In this document: positions 33,927 through 47,061 of the stretch, piece after piece
Numbering within the stretch: position 1 is the stretch's first letter
Layout: the number at the start of each line of letters is the position of its first letter
Origin: Hyaloperonospora brassicae
Lineage: Eukaryota; Oomycota; Peronosporomycetes; Peronosporales; Peronosporaceae
DNA length: 64,000 bases
Assembly (NCBI GenBank): GCA_947650285.1
Contig: CANTFL010001287.1
Coordinates: 248,001 to 312,000 of the forward strand
Direction of reading: 5' to 3'
Made by a program: the position numbers and the translations under genes
Notes under the pieces: generated by a model
The model's database searches: none
The model's input: the letters and a program-made list of their open reading frames with translations, nothing else
Told to the model about the DNA's origin: nothing

Positions 33927-35081
33927 TGTGGTAAAACGATTCCTTTAAATGATGGACCTGAAGGCCAATGTATTGAAGAGATAGGTGAACACCGCTCAGG
34001 GAAAGGGTGCTAAGAAGAAAGGGATCACGAAGGCCATGAGACCCTCGAAGAAGAAGAACGTGCTGGATACATCAAGGGTATCATGGACAGGATGGCGGTG
34101 ACGGTACAGAAAGGACTAGACCACAGCCCCTCGTCTGAAGCCCCGTTCCGTATGGGTAGACCTCGGTCACTCGTTAGTAATTACGGTCCTTCATTGGTCG
34201 ATCTTAGTCCCTCATCGGTCGACCTTGGTCCCTTATCCGTAGACTCCGGTCCCTTCCATTCATGGGCCCGGTACCTCTGGGTAGACCCCGAACCCTTAGG
34301 GTAGACTCCGGTCCTTCATCGGTGGGCTCGGTTCTCAGGGTGGAACCCGACCCTCACGGTAGATTCCAGTCCCTCAACGGCAGACACCAGTCTTTCAGGG
34401 TCTGTCTACTCCTACTTTAGACAAAGAGCCAGGGCATGAGACGAGGATAGGGTAGATAACTTAAAGGATAGTGCCATATAGAATACTTATCAATATTACA
34501 ATCTACGTGGCAAACCTTCGTCGTCGCGTTTGAAGATGCTTGATTTTTGGTCTGCAAGCCTGTTTGGGAGAAGGGATATACTTTGCCCGCCCCGTTAAAG
34601 ACAGTTACGAAGAAAACATAAGCGCACGTAGAACGCTGGGAGGTTTTTAGCCTGTATGTTCGTCTAACAGAACCACTCAGACCCGCGATCGGAAGCGGCC
34701 TCCCGACCCAGTAGACAGGTAGCAAGGTATGTCTAGGTATATCTAGGTGGTTCACACCCTTGAGAAAACGAGGAAAAAAACAGAAGAGAATAGCTTCCTG
34801 AAGACTTTAGCCACAAGTTCATTATCGACCAAGTCGATCGAGAGTCTATCTAATGTTCCACCGAGTATAATATTTCTTCGTGGAGCCTACTCGGTTCTAT
34901 CTCCTTCAAGACCGACATCTACATCTTTATCCAAGTATATTGAAGAGCGCATCCCACTAGACGATAGGCACACAAGGTAAGTCGACTTCCACGCGCGGCG
35001 TCGAATAATCCGTACGTCAGTTGTTCGGCACAGTGAGTGGTTTGGGGCTGATCACACAGGTTTTAAACACAATCCACCACA
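33927..35081 (+). mobile_element. Solo-LTR-like insertion, family B, copy 1
   Basis: About 1155 bp beginning TGTGGTAAAAC and ending CCACCACA, i.e. TG...CA with inverted ends. It shares with copies 2 and 3 the terminal sequences and an internal GGCACAGTGAGTG block, and with copy 2 a minisatellite of GGTAGACYCCGGTCCCTCA-like units and a CGGCCTCCC block. Internal coding sequence is absent. No target duplication is preserved (old copy). Confidence 0.6.
34130..34405 (+). repeat. Degenerate 19-20-bp minisatellite in family B copy 1
   Basis: At least ten decayed units built on GTAGACCCCGGTCCCTCA. The same unit occurs in copy 2 at 39800-40080, so the array is part of the element and not a local expansion. 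Confidence 0.75.
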
Positions 35082-35829
35082 AAAATTTCTCGAGCTCCAA
35101 GGAAGTATTTGCCTCCAAACTAGCCTACTGGGGGAGGCCCATGCTCATAGAGATGTCCAAAGGAGTTGAGACTCGCAATTATATGGAAAACGCCTTAGTT
35201 ATATGTTCAACGATCACCGCCATTACCAAAGGGTGTATCTCGTCGACTTGGTTAACGAGACCACGAAGGTCAATTTTTAGCTGGAGCTAGCCATTTATCT
35301 GTTCTACGAGAGTAAATGATTCCGACACCGAACGAGGTAACTCGTAAAAATCTGTCTCGTCGCAGTGCTGCAAAATACTTCCCACTATAAAGTGATGGAC
35401 ACCAAGCGAGTCCATCAAATGATGTGGCGGATGCGTTAAATCCGATCCAAGTCATTCGGCGGATCACCCGATGTCCTCGTGATGGATCACGCAATCCTTA
35501 TATTGCGTGAAGATATTAAACACAAGAGGGGTATAAGATTTGACCAAACTGGCTATGTGGGAAGGATCGTCAACATTACGAAACCGATCGTACGAAACCT
35601 TCTGCTAGATATGAATTCTCACAATCAAAGAACGAATAAGATGTTTTTGATCTTGCTGACGATCTGGCATCAGCTCGTGAGGAGGTATCCCGGTTTGACG
35701 GGGGACCTCTTTACTACGAGATCATAATGAGCGCCCCGACCACGAACACAATATATGTTGGAGATTGATGAGCGTAGGGAATATCTTCATCGTTGTAAAG
35801 AGCCCCAAACTGACTGTACGGGTGGAGAT
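35082..35829. other. Unassigned decayed sequence
   Basis: Short plus-strand frames (35021-35290, 35479-35727) without recognisable motif, lying between the family B copy 1 and the decayed gypsy element. Possibly the remains of another element. Confidence 0.35.
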
Positions 35830-38800
35830 GCCCTCGAAATAATGTAAGATGCGTACGCATCCTACGAGACAGCTCGGTTGTGTATGCGTTTACTTTTCGG
35901 CGCAAACCACAAAATGGGCTGATTTACATGGGCGATGGTTATCTGCGACAAGATTAGTCATTGCGTGTCTAGGTTAGTTTACCGTCGAAAGTGAGCAAAG
36001 GTCACCCTCATTATATGAAATAACATTTGACCTTCTATTTTCTTCAGATTCTATTTTCTGTCGATTTATCGCGTTCGCGATGGAACCCCGTACGAAAAGA
36101 ACCACTAAATCTCGATTCAGCATACATTGCCCTGCTCAATCGAATTCGTTTTTAGGGCGACTTTTGCGCACTGCATAGAGAGTTCTATCCTATTTCTTTT
36201 GATCAGTGTGGGTTTCCTCATCCTTGCTGGTGTGATCATAGACGATGCCGAATATGTTTGCATCGTCATCAGCATCTGTCTCAACAATGCCGTCATCGTT
36301 TTCGTTGTAGTTTGTATATCCCACCGACGTCGATATTATTGAAGTCGGTGTCTTTTGCATCGAAAATGACCTTGATGCGTGATGAGCATGAGTCATTTAC
36401 GTTTCTCAAGCGAGTTCCTCCTCCTTTACCAAGCATCAAGCTCAAGTAGGGTGGATATTCGTGGAAAGTGTGGCCATTCACGTAGAATGGTGTATGCGCG
36501 GTATATGCATGTATTAAATTATTGGTAGGGCCTCGACCATCGATAACAAAGTATCTCCAATACGCGACTTGGTGGACATACCTTCGAATAATTTCTTCGA
36601 GGAAACGGTTCGCACGTTGTGTCTAGATATCTATTTTCGAATGACCAAAGTAGATATCTGCAGCCGCGTTCCGAGAAAACATAATTTTTTTGCCAAACCT
36701 CCGCCGTGAAACAAGCTCTCTGTCAAAGACAAGCTCACCGGGTACGTCATGAAGATGAAATATAGTGTCGACGAAAGAAAGAGAACAATCTTCGGCTGTG
36801 ACCGACACCAGGTCATAACAAGACGCATTATCTCGCTAAATTGGCGAATGAAACAACAATACCCGTATTCTTACGATTTTTCGATGGGAAACTCCAAACA
36901 CGAACTACATTGAAACGAACTTCGAGCACTCTGCTATCACCGGTAGACTCTGCAATGGCGCACGGTGTGAAATGGTATACTCTATCCCTTTAAAAACCGC
37001 AGAAAAATAAATGCACATGCACACAATCGATACTTGCGGTGCCAGTAAAAGTCGCGACTTACCGTTAGAGCAGTCTTGCCACGGCCACGATGCCTAATTG
37101 TTGGTCCATTGTGATACTAATGCATGATACGTGAATGTATATTAATGTAAGAGGGTACGATGACACGCGATGTGTCGCCGGAAACATCTGTGCAATACAG
37201 CAGTTCATCGCGAGTTGTTTGCAGATCCGATAAAGGCCGGTACGTCGCTGGCAAAATTTTAAAGGTGTCGGAATGGATTGGAATATAATCCATGAGACGC
37301 AAAATTGATGTGCCTATATCGTTCGAATTCTTAAGTCATCGAGCAAGCTCGAAGAAGGGACGCTGCTAGTTAGCATGACATCAGTGGACTTATCCTCGAT
37401 ATTGGATGCCACCACCGGATTTTACTAAGGCCGGTTTGATAAAGCATCAGCGACGCCGTTCAGCCGTTCTATATTGTATCAAATAAAGAAGATATACTCC
37501 GCAAAGAACGACATCCACCTCGCCATTTTTAGCGATTGAATGGGATTGTAAACAGCCGTGAGTACTGACGAATCTTTCGTGTACACAACGATCAGTCTAT
37601 TTCCTCAGAGACGGACGCAAAGCTTGGCTAGTGCATACTTCGTGGCATATATTTTATCGACATGCACTACATAGTTGCGCTCAGATGGTTGTAGATGACG
37701 CGACTGATAGCAAGTAACTCGTTTGAAATCTCGCACCGATCTCAACAGATTTGTTATACATCCGTTGAACGCTATAGGGTCGTTCTATAGCCCCTGTGGA
37801 ATGACCAGCAACTAACATAGTATACCGCTGGGCTTGCTTACTGATGTTACGAGATGTGTTTTTTCACGCATCAGGATCAGATAGAATTCGTTCATCCAGA
37901 GGACAGACGAAAAATTTTGTAGTCTTTGACATATCAGCATCATGTATATAAGCTTTCTTCCTCGATGTCATCGTTTGAGCCGGTAATGTGTCAGCATACA
38001 ACTTAATAGATATACGCACTATCTGCAATTCTCCTGTGGTATTTCGTACAGGGAAGGGAGGTAAATTATGCGGGGAAGTTGATTTCTCAAATGACCCGCT
38101 GCTCAACGATCGGCAACGATCTTGTCGATCGCTAGTACCTGTTCACGAGGATGTGGCTACTGCTTAATGATACAATACTTTGAACCTGATATTGGTTCAA
38201 TCTTGGAATGAGTTCCTTTATCGTTTGGATAATCGCACTGCAAGGATGCAGTATATAATCCGTGACTTCGATCAAATATTTTTGCAAGAAATGTTCTTTT
38301 GACGACTCCCAGGATTGAGACGTTCATCGTTCGATCCGAGTCTTCTCAGCGAGGACACTTTTGTTCATCGATGAGCTGCTGAAAACGCATTCGTCCTCAG
38401 CAAAAATTACCGCCAACTATGTATCGGCGACGCTATCTTCCTCTGCGACAAGTAAGCAGATTGTTTAACTTCTCCACTCCGCAGACCTCGTAAGAATTCT
38501 ATAGGCTTGAGAATTGGAAATTGTGGTTACCCCGAAGTTAACTTCAGAGGAACTAACAAAGCGTTCAAGCGCCGGCACGTATTCTGTCGTTCACCAAGAC
38601 TATCAGTGCCTCGGTTTCTTTCTGGGAACTTGTCTCTATATGTCCCTAAGGATATTTTACCTCAGTAAGCCTATCTTGAGGGTATTGGTCCTAAAGTACG
38701 TGGGGACCTATTCTCTCGACGTCTTCAGACAGTGGCAGCGCTACCACAGTTCGGTCTTCAACGGTCGACTGTTCGGTATACTCTTAATCACTATTTTGTC

Positions 38801-39590
38801 TCTCATCGACAACTAATTTAGACGCCTTGGATGTTTCCTTTCAAATAAACATCCACGTTCTTATAAACTCGACGTATACGGGTGGTAAACATTCGACACT
38901 GCCTGTGTTTCAAGACAGTTACCGACCGCTTGCTCCAAATCGTAGTGTTTACAATACGCTGAGCTTTTGTGCAGTCGTACTAACGACCAAACCACGAGCG
39001 AGGTCACCCTCTCACTTGTAGAGCATTAATACGCTTGTGAGCGCTCCAAGACGTTTATCAGATGGACCTCTGATGAACAAGCAACATGCATCTTCACGGA
39101 TTGATCCTGCAAGATAACTCTTGGCTCGTACAAATGATCCATGGTCGACCAAGGATGACATCAAATTTTCATCCAAGTCCAGTACGCTAAATTTATCATT
39201 GTACTGCTCATCTTATGATTTGTAGTGAGTTCCCACTACACGTCTGCTCATTGCTATAGATGCGCCTGTTTCAAAGCGCACCGTAATGCTCGTAGGAGGG
39301 GTGTAGCACTGAACGAACTTGAGCCTACAATCCTCTATCGACTGGCTTGGCGTCCTATAAAATTGTCTGAGGCCCCACTGTCGAATGGAACACGAAGTGC
39401 TAAATCTTGAATCACTTCGATATTCAATGTGATAAGAGTAACACATTACTAGGGGTACAACCACACAATGAATGTGCTTTAGATGCAACATCAATCAAGA
39501 TATTTACAAAATTTATAATCATAGATGGATCATCAGGGATATCCTCCTCTACTGATACCGACCGTTTTTTGATAGCAAGCCTTATTAAAA

Positions 39591-40738
39591 TGTGGTGAAG
39601 TGATTTTGAAGAGTAATAGACCATGAGGTCGGCACGGTGAAGGGACGAAGAGTCAAGATCAGGGAAGAGGGTGTCCGAAGGAGAAGGGATTTCGATGGTT
39701 GTTAATCCTTCTTGGTAGAGGGTACCGAAGGATCAATTAAGGGGAAGTCCGTTGCGAAATTACCGATTAAGATGTACTGACACAAGACGACCGCGGCTTA
39801 TCACTGGTAGACCAGGTCCATCAGCGTTATGCCTGGTCCCCTACCGGTAGACCCGGGTACCTCATTAGTACACCCGCTCCCTCACCGGTAGATAATGGCA
39901 TCTCCTTATTCGGTCCGGTCCCTCATTGGTAGGTCCGGTCGCTTAGTGGTACACCCGGTCCCTCACCGGCTAGCCTGGGTATATCATGGTAGACCTGGTC
40001 CCTTCTCGGTGGACTCGGGTCCCTCACAGGTGGACTATAGTCCCTTGCTGGTAGACCCGGTCCCTCAAGTTCCGGCTACTCTTGACCAGTTTCGTGAAGA
40101 GTCAGTGCACCGGGCAAAAATAGAGTAAATAATTTTGAGGATAGGACCATATTGAGTAATTCTAATTTGAGATCTACGTGGCACGTCGTTGTCGTGCTTA
40201 AAGAGATAAATGGTAAAGTCTGCCGTCCTGTTCTGAAGTTGGTATACACTTTGGCCCCCCGTTGTAGACAGATCCGTGGCGAAATCAAGTTCAAGTAGTA
40301 CTCCAGGAAGTATATTACCTCTGGGTACGTCGAGTAGCAACTCCGCTCTATGTCCGCTATCGGAATCGGCCTCCCAACCTAGCAGTTAAGAAGCACGGTA
40401 TAGGCTAGGAGGTTAGCACCCCTGTGATTGCACGAAACGCCATGGCGGCAAGCTACCTAAAGAATTTGGTCATAAGCCCACTCTCGATCGAGTCGATCGA
40501 GTGGGCACCTACTGGTTCACCGAGTAATCATATTCACTCGGTTCCCAAGCCTACCTCTACCAAGGCGAACCCATCTCCGTCTGCGTCCGGGTCTACCGGA
40601 GAGTGCGACCCGCCAGCCGACGGGTACACATGAGTCAAGGTCCATGAGGGGCATCGGGGTACTCCTTGTAAGTCGCAGTCTGGCACAGTGAGTGTTTTGG
40701 GGGATCATTAGGAAGTATTGAGACCCCACCCCACCACA
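39591..40738 (+). mobile_element. Solo-LTR-like insertion, family B, copy 2
   Basis: About 1148 bp from TGTGGTGAAGTG to CCACCACA, inserted in the gag region of the decayed minus-strand gypsy element: protease/pol sequence ends at its left edge and the zinc-knuckle region resumes at its right. Carries the family minisatellite at 39800-40080. Target duplication is not clear. Confidence 0.65.
39800..40080 (+). repeat. 19-20-bp minisatellite in family B copy 2
   Basis: About fourteen imperfect units of the form CCGGTAGACCCGGTCCCTCA, better preserved than in copy 1. Confidence 0.8.
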
Positions 40739-41592
40739 TATTCGATTTTGCAGCAACATCGGAACCGCGTCTTGGTGCATTTTTGGCCAACAGACGGGTG
40801 ATACGTACTTTCATATGTACACCTGGGTTTGAGGGACTACGCTCAAAGGCATAGTGTCCTACCGTTTGACAAGAATTGCATTTCAAATCGTTTGTACCCT
40901 CGGGAGCGGGTACGCTTGCCCTCCACGAAACAGAGGATCGAAGGATGTCCGGTTTCCTATCTTCTCGAAGGACGATAGATAGACGAGCTAGATTGACCTT
41001 GTCATAAACTTGATGCTTCCTGCTTCGCAGCTAAGATCTTTTGATCTAGTAATTACGATGTCAGGCGAACAGATGGGTCTTGACGGTACCATCCGTGATA
41101 CCTCGAATACACACATCGATGTTCGTGTGCTCACCTATAAGACTGGCGGTAATGAAATTTAAAAACATCGGATCTTCTGCGCGCAAGCATGCACAATGGA
41201 TTGCCCTTTGAGTTCTAGAAACTCAGCACGAGACCGGAATTCGGCTCGTAGCGGCTCGAACATTTGTCGTAGCCGGGACTTGAAAGATTTCTACGACCCA
41301 AAAAATATATACATCGTGGAACGTAAGCTCAATTCTTGTCATGTTCAAAACAATTGGACTGTAAAAATGCAACTTGCATCTCATTGTCGAAGATGCGACC
41401 AGCTCGTATAGAGTCGTCCAATTCGACGAGCCATTATAACAGGAAGTCTTCCTCTACTCTTCTACAGTTATGGCTGTATCAACATATCTTCAAGGTCTCG
41501 GGACGACGCGTGTATGTGGACCCGCCCATAACAGCATCAAATTGATGCCGTCTCAACAGATCGACATGTTGATCACCGGGTCCTCCTAACTT

Positions 41593-42875
41593 TGTGGTTA
41601 AGTGATCACGAGATTTGACCGTGGCGTTGGGACGCAGGATCTTATCAGACGAATGAGTGACAGAAAATGACTGTTGAAGTTATTCGGATGGTACTACCTA
41701 ACGGTCGAGAAGGATTATAGTCGAGGATCGATAATTGGCCGATCGCGATTCGCGATCAAGGGCTTAAATCACCAATTACAAGGGCTTGGATCGCCAAATT
41801 ACAAAGACCGGATCTACAACGGGTGAGCATCAACCGGAGTACTGGATCGCTAACGGCAATGGAAGATAGGTGAATATGGAAATGAGCTGGAGGAGCGGAT
41901 CGCCAAAATCATCAAACATGGGAGGTCTCAAAATTGACTGCGACCCGACGGTCGATGCTCGATCAGAGGCTCGAAAGATTGATCACAACCCACCCTGGGC
42001 GTGTTATGCTTGATTGTGTCGACACATACTTGCGTGGAAACATAATTGGTGAGGAGCATATACCGCGATCCACTACCCCGCGATCCACTGCACCGCGATA
42101 CGCTGCATTGCGATCCGCGTCATCGCGATCCCACTATGGAGCGATCCATTAGGGAGTGGGTCGAGGTGGATCACATACCGCGATCCACTGCACCGCGATC
42201 CGCTACAAAGTGTATGCTGTAGACCACATGAGGTAAGAGATGAATACATAGACAGGCGATACGCAACAGTGATCTAGCGAACAGATAGGCATAGTCATAG
42301 GTTTTGGATTTGGTTGGTTGGCATTTGAACAGGAATGAGTTTGCAACGAAAGACACGCGTCGACTTCTCCCGGGCAGGATCTTTGGCCTCCCGTTGAATA
42401 GAGAGTCACCCAAGTTTCAGCGAACTTCGCCCTTGGATTGTTTGGCCAGGCGAAACGTCAATTCTCACCCCCCATCAACCGCGATAGGACGCAGTGAACC
42501 TTACGGTTCAGATTCAAGATCACGAGACTGCTTAAGCGGTCAGAAGGCTCGCGTATCAAGCATCACCCCTGGCAAAGGCGACTTTTAGAGAGCGTTCAAG
42601 TTACAAGTGATCGAGTGAAGAACTTCCACGCGATCCGCACCTACGTTTGACCGGGTGAAGCATTTCCACTCGATCAACACTTCTATCTAAGACGGTCAAG
42701 TTCAGCTTCAGCTCAAGTCCACCAAGAAGAGCGCGACCCGCCCCACCGACGGGTACACAAGGTGAGCTAGAACATACAAAACACGGAATCGGGGTACCCC
42801 CCCCCGTTAGTCGGTCGTCCTGGCGCCAGTGCAGAGTCAGGATCACAAGAAAATTGTGACTACCACTCCACCACA
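41593..42875 (+). mobile_element. Solo-LTR-like insertion, family B, copy 3
   Basis: About 1283 bp from TGTGGTTAAGTG to TCCACCACA, flanked on both sides by ACTT (41589-41592 and 42876-42879), consistent with a short target duplication. Gag sequence of the host gypsy element reads up to its left edge and resumes at AGGCCTGTTGAGAGCC to the right. It shares the 3' part with copies 1 and 2 (GCGACCCGCC, ATCGGGGTAC, then a short GC-rich block), but its minisatellite is different. Confidence 0.65.
42060..42205 (+). repeat. 14-15-bp minisatellite in family B copy 3
   Basis: About eight units of CCGCGATCCACTGCA type, split into two groups by a unique stretch. It replaces the 19-20-bp array of the other two copies. 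Confidence 0.8.
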
Positions 42876-43175
42876 ACTTTTAGGCCTGTTGAGAGCCTTG
42901 CTGGTGAAGCAAAGATACCTTTCACTAGCGAAAAGTTCATTTAAGATGAACTTGGATATAGCGGCATGTTGTTGGTCTCTGTCAAGAGCCTCCGACATGG
43001 CACTAACGTCATTTGCCAAAAGAAGGACTCATTTGCTCTACCGCACTCCATTCGATGTCACTTGAATGGTAAAAGCCTTCACGCGTCTTGTGGAAGCTTG
43101 TCTCAACGCCCAACCTGTTCAGGCCGGATGAGGTGATCGTTGTCGTTTAGCAGCCACTTTGTGCTACCAGGTGTG

Positions 43176-45654
43176 ACGGGGACGCTTCTTACCAGTTTGC
43201 TGGTAATTCCTTGTATATAATATAATACGAGGGTGCGTGATATTGTATCTCAACTACACGCGCGCGTTGAGGAAGCGCGAGAGAGAGTTGAGCAAAGAAT
43301 GCTTATGAAAATGGGGAAAGTGGATTTGTATCTGATACGATCAGTTTCGTTCAATCAATCTTCTTTGTCTTACCTGAAAGATATCAAACTACAATCTACG
43401 ATTCAGGGATCTCAATCCCACCCATTGCGCGCATCTAGAAGCGATTGATGGTTAATTTGGTTAATATCATGACTTATATCAACGCGTAGGTTAAGCAGCC
43501 ATGTAGATCACCATTTGAGTAATATTCTATTAACATATACTTGGCGACTTCATATTGGTGAATACTAGTAATAAATCGGATCATAAAAATTATATACTAA
43601 GATACTTAAAAATTAAAAAAATATACCACAACATCGAAAATACAATTTTGCTTATTAATCCTGTTTTATATAGGCAAAATCATGCTTCCTATATATTTAA
43701 AACTGGAAGGTTTTTGCGAAATTTTATTTAATGAATGCAGATAGTTAGCTACGTCACGATAGCCTACCTCCGTGCGTCCATCACCAAAACTTTTAATTCT
43801 GTGTATTTTAGCGATGAAAACTCTGTCTTAGAAAAACCCTCTGACCAGTATGCAAAATATTTTATCAATTACGTAAATTGGATCAGGCGGCTACGCAGGG
43901 ACATGTCCTACGATTGTGACCAAATTGTTTGCACATTCCCCATATTCTGGTTTGGCGCTTGACCATGTCTTGAGCTGCTAGATGAGATGGGATCTGCTTA
44001 TTTAGGCGCCCTCTCTTTTTCGAAATGAATGGCGCGGTGTACACACGTCTTTTCAGGGCATCTTTTTAATACGAGCGGCAGCATTATATCTTCTGACCTC
44101 TCAGAATAGGCTGCTTTGATTTTTACGAGTCATCAAAATACGATAGCATTTTGGGCAGATTGTCAGTGTGCCGAAGCGCAAGTAGAGCATGAAAGCAAGG
44201 AAGGTCAACATCCTCGAAGTACCCACACGAGCATCGAAATACCTTGTCAAAAAATTAACTACAAACTTTTTCGGGTTTACCCCTACTCCCGACTGGATTG
44301 AAACAACAAAGCAAAAGGTAGAGCTTACGTCAATTGAACCAAGCGCCGCAGCAACCAATGTTCTGTTCACCTTGCGAGATGCATATGGAGTTAATACTCC
44401 CGACCTTTTTGATTTGCCTACGTTTTCATCCCACTTACTTGCCACGTAGCGATTAATTTCCATTAATCAGTAGATCATTGAAAGACTAAGATATAATCTT
44501 GAACGTGCTGTTTACAGCTTTGACGTTATTTGATGTCAAGGTAGTGTATCTTGGACATGAAAAGTGAGCTGTTGACCACTTTTCAGGACCAAGATCTTAA
44601 ACCCACGTCAACGCGCATTTATTAAAGCTGACGAATTTCGCTTCCTCCTTCTTGCACGCGACCTTTGTCCGTAAGCTAACGAATATCCACGTCAAATTTT
44701 ACAACCTCTATCAATTGTATTTCTTGTTGAACTTCCCCATCAGATGACAAAAGCTAAAATAGTGTGAGATATCTCGTACAGTTGTATGCGCCACATGAAT
44801 ATTCTCTTGTTCCTATCCGATATAACGAATGCTGAAGTTAACTGGAGTTGGGAAAGTAGATAAAATACAAGTCCAATTAGCTTCATTATCCACCGAGACA
44901 ATACCGACTCCAAAAAATTGAATCTCGTTTTTACTATTGCTAACGCAAGCCACCGGGAGGACCCCACTGATAAAGTCTTTAGGAAGATGCTATCCACGGC
45001 AACCCCACGCTCGCTGAATGGCTTATAAGCTTGTAGCCATTCTCGAAAAATTACACACGATCGCACAAACTTGTCACCCACTATTTAGGGCTTCGTTTCC
45101 TAACCTGGATCATTCAGTACAACCATGTAGGATGGAATGAGGTTTTATTTCTCAATATCACTGCCATATATATCGAGCTTAATCTTTTGTGCTCATGAAC
45201 ACAGTTTATATAGGAGGCGAATTCCCTTTCATTCCTCAACTTCATTCAGATCATCAAGGGTGTCACTTTCCTGCCAAAGGTCATTGCCGTTCCTCAGACT
45301 GCAGGGTTAAAAGCGATTTTTTTGCAGTTGCGTATCTACGAGAAGCTTCGGATGATACTGAAACTTGACAGGAGTGATAAACAAAACTAGTTTGAGGGCC
45401 AAATGTTTGTGAAAAGGCAAACTGCACCCCGAACGAACAGTCATCTTTTGTGCACAGAGCTTTGAAACGTCGCTTATCACTTAAGACAACAATTTACGGC
45501 CGGTTCCAATGTCGGTTGTACTCAATCAAAGCGTAAATGAAATAGCTTTTGTTACTGTAACACCTTTGTATGAAGGGGCTGTTAGTTTGCTGATTCTCGT
45601 TGTCGCTTTCGATCTGATGGGCGCAAAATCACAAGTGCTGATGTGTGCCCAAAT
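43176..45654. other. Unassigned AT-rich region
   Basis: No recognisable gene. The plus-strand frame 44189-44449 (MKARKVNILEVPTRASKYL start) and minus-strand frames at 44101-44463 and 44740-45081 are overlapping and lack motifs. Probably old transposon remains. Confidence 0.35.
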
Positions 45655-46056
45655 GGTAGTGTAACGGGGCACACCCTTGCGTGAACTTAACGCAAGGGTA
45701 TTGGAGCCCCGACAGACGTACCCAAGGCAAGCAAGGAAGCGTAGGTAAGGTAAAAGCAGAACTATTATATTAATAAAATTAAGTCTTCAAACTACTGTCT
45801 CTCTGTTTGACTTAATTCAATTATACTAATATAACTGCATGTATGGTGACGTCTCGTCACCACTCATTGCGCGCGTCTTGCGGCGATTGGAGGGTTGATA
45901 TCATCAAGATATCAACCAATGAACAGACTCTTTGGTCGACCCATCAATATCACCACTTTGGTGATATTGTATAAAGAATATTCAACATAATATTCTTTAT
46001 TGTCACTTTCCTTAAAGTGAAAATTCCATATAACGGGCTGCCCCGTTACAGGTAGA
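45655..46056 (-). repeat. Solo LTR (A) with 5-bp target duplication
   Basis: LTR at 45660-46051 (392 bp) with ends TGTAACGGGGC ... GCCCCGTTACA, flanked by GGTAG at 45655-45659 and 46052-46056. No internal region is attached, so it is a solo LTR. It differs from the LTR at 54655 at roughly 17-20 sites, mostly in the middle, and splits an open frame in the flanking DNA (minus strand, start codon at 46133). Confidence 0.9.
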
Positions 46057-47061
46057 GTAGGTGGTACATCAATAGTTTGCCACGTAGCAGAGTAGTCGAT
46101 ATTGCCAGAAATGACTGTGGCTATTTTATCCAAAGAAGGTCTATAATTTTGCGTATAGTAAACAGGCTTGGTATATTTTGTATTATTCGATCTTGTAGTA
46201 AAACAATTTATTCGTTGAATTATCTTGATATATATAGGTAATTGCTAAATTCACACCCCTTTGCCTTAGATTCACACCTTCCTTCAAAATCTTATATATA
46301 AAATTCCTATTCGTTTTAAAAAAATTTGATTTCTGACAACGGTATTACTCAATAATCTAGGCCATTAATTGGCAAGATATACGTAAGAAATACATATGAT
46401 ACTACTCACACCTGTATCTATTCACAAATGTCAGAATCGATTAACACGTTCCGGCAACGATAGGGCGCGTGGCTCGAGGCGCAAATATTGGTCATGCGCG
46501 CGCAAAATGCCAAACAAGACGAGCAAATAAAGCACACGACAAGCATCCGACGCCACCGTGCCGTCTGAAGTAACAATTGCGCTTGTCTGGAAGTCGATCT
46601 GAGCTTTGCGAGTGTTTTTGCACGTGTTTAGATGGCCTCTGTCCATGCGCGCAGTGATCCAATTTCTGGATGACACGAGACGAAACGAGTTGTGGTGAGA
46701 AATCAGAAGAAGAAACGAGAACGCACAGCAACACTTGTGACAGTGCGTAGCAATCGAAGTGGGATCACGCAAAGTGTGCGCGACAGGTTCAATGCCAAAG
46801 TGGTCGCACAAGTTTTGCGCTGTAACGGACCGAGCGACGTCCACTGCATTCTATTAACACAATACAAAGTTCACTGCAACGTCAACTGCTTCGATTGCGA
46901 CAGCACTGTAGCGACTGAACCGTTCGTGGTCAGGTCACACAGTTAAAGATGGACGGAAATGGCCGTCGAATGCGATCGCTTTGTCTGCAGGTAGTAGCGA
47001 CTCTCGTACAGATCAATTACTCTGTAGTGTATACAATACACATAGCAGCACATGCACTGCG
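46057..47061. repeat. Spacer of tandem duplication, left copy
   Basis: About 1 kb of non-LTR sequence that recurs almost unchanged at 55051-56057 (only a few differences seen by eye). It holds a plus-strand frame at 46692-46946 (ending DSTVATEPFVVRSHS) and an overlapping minus frame at 46431-46844; both are unrecognised and I cannot choose between them. Confidence 0.85.

Larger units (their letters stand above)
35830..43175 (-). mobile_element. Decayed Ty3/gypsy retrotransposon, minus strand, with nested insertions
   Basis: Colinear with the young elements at 47-64 kb but riddled with stops. Blocks in plus coordinates: integrase C-terminal part 35830-36430, integrase core 36440-37110, RNase H and RT 37110-38290, linker and protease 38290-39590, gag C-terminal part 40740-41590, gag N-terminal part 42876-43165. 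The minus-strand frame 39213-39494 still reads RLKFVQCYTPPTSITVRFET against RLKFVERDIPLTRMTVRLAT of the protease. It ends near GCTACCAGGTGTGACGGGG (43160), the same primer-site/LTR border as in the young copies. Two family B insertions (39591-40738 and 41593-42875) split gag. Confidence 0.75.

Noticed and set aside
42829..42850. TGGCGCCAGTGCAGAGT in family B as a primer-binding site next to an LTR end
   Set aside because: In all three copies conserved sequence continues about 40 bases further to CCACCACA, so this block lies inside the repeat and not after it.
46692..46946. Spacer as part of a complex retrotransposon gene
   Set aside because: No integrase, RT or gag motif; it lies outside the LTR pair, so I list it only as duplicated spacer.
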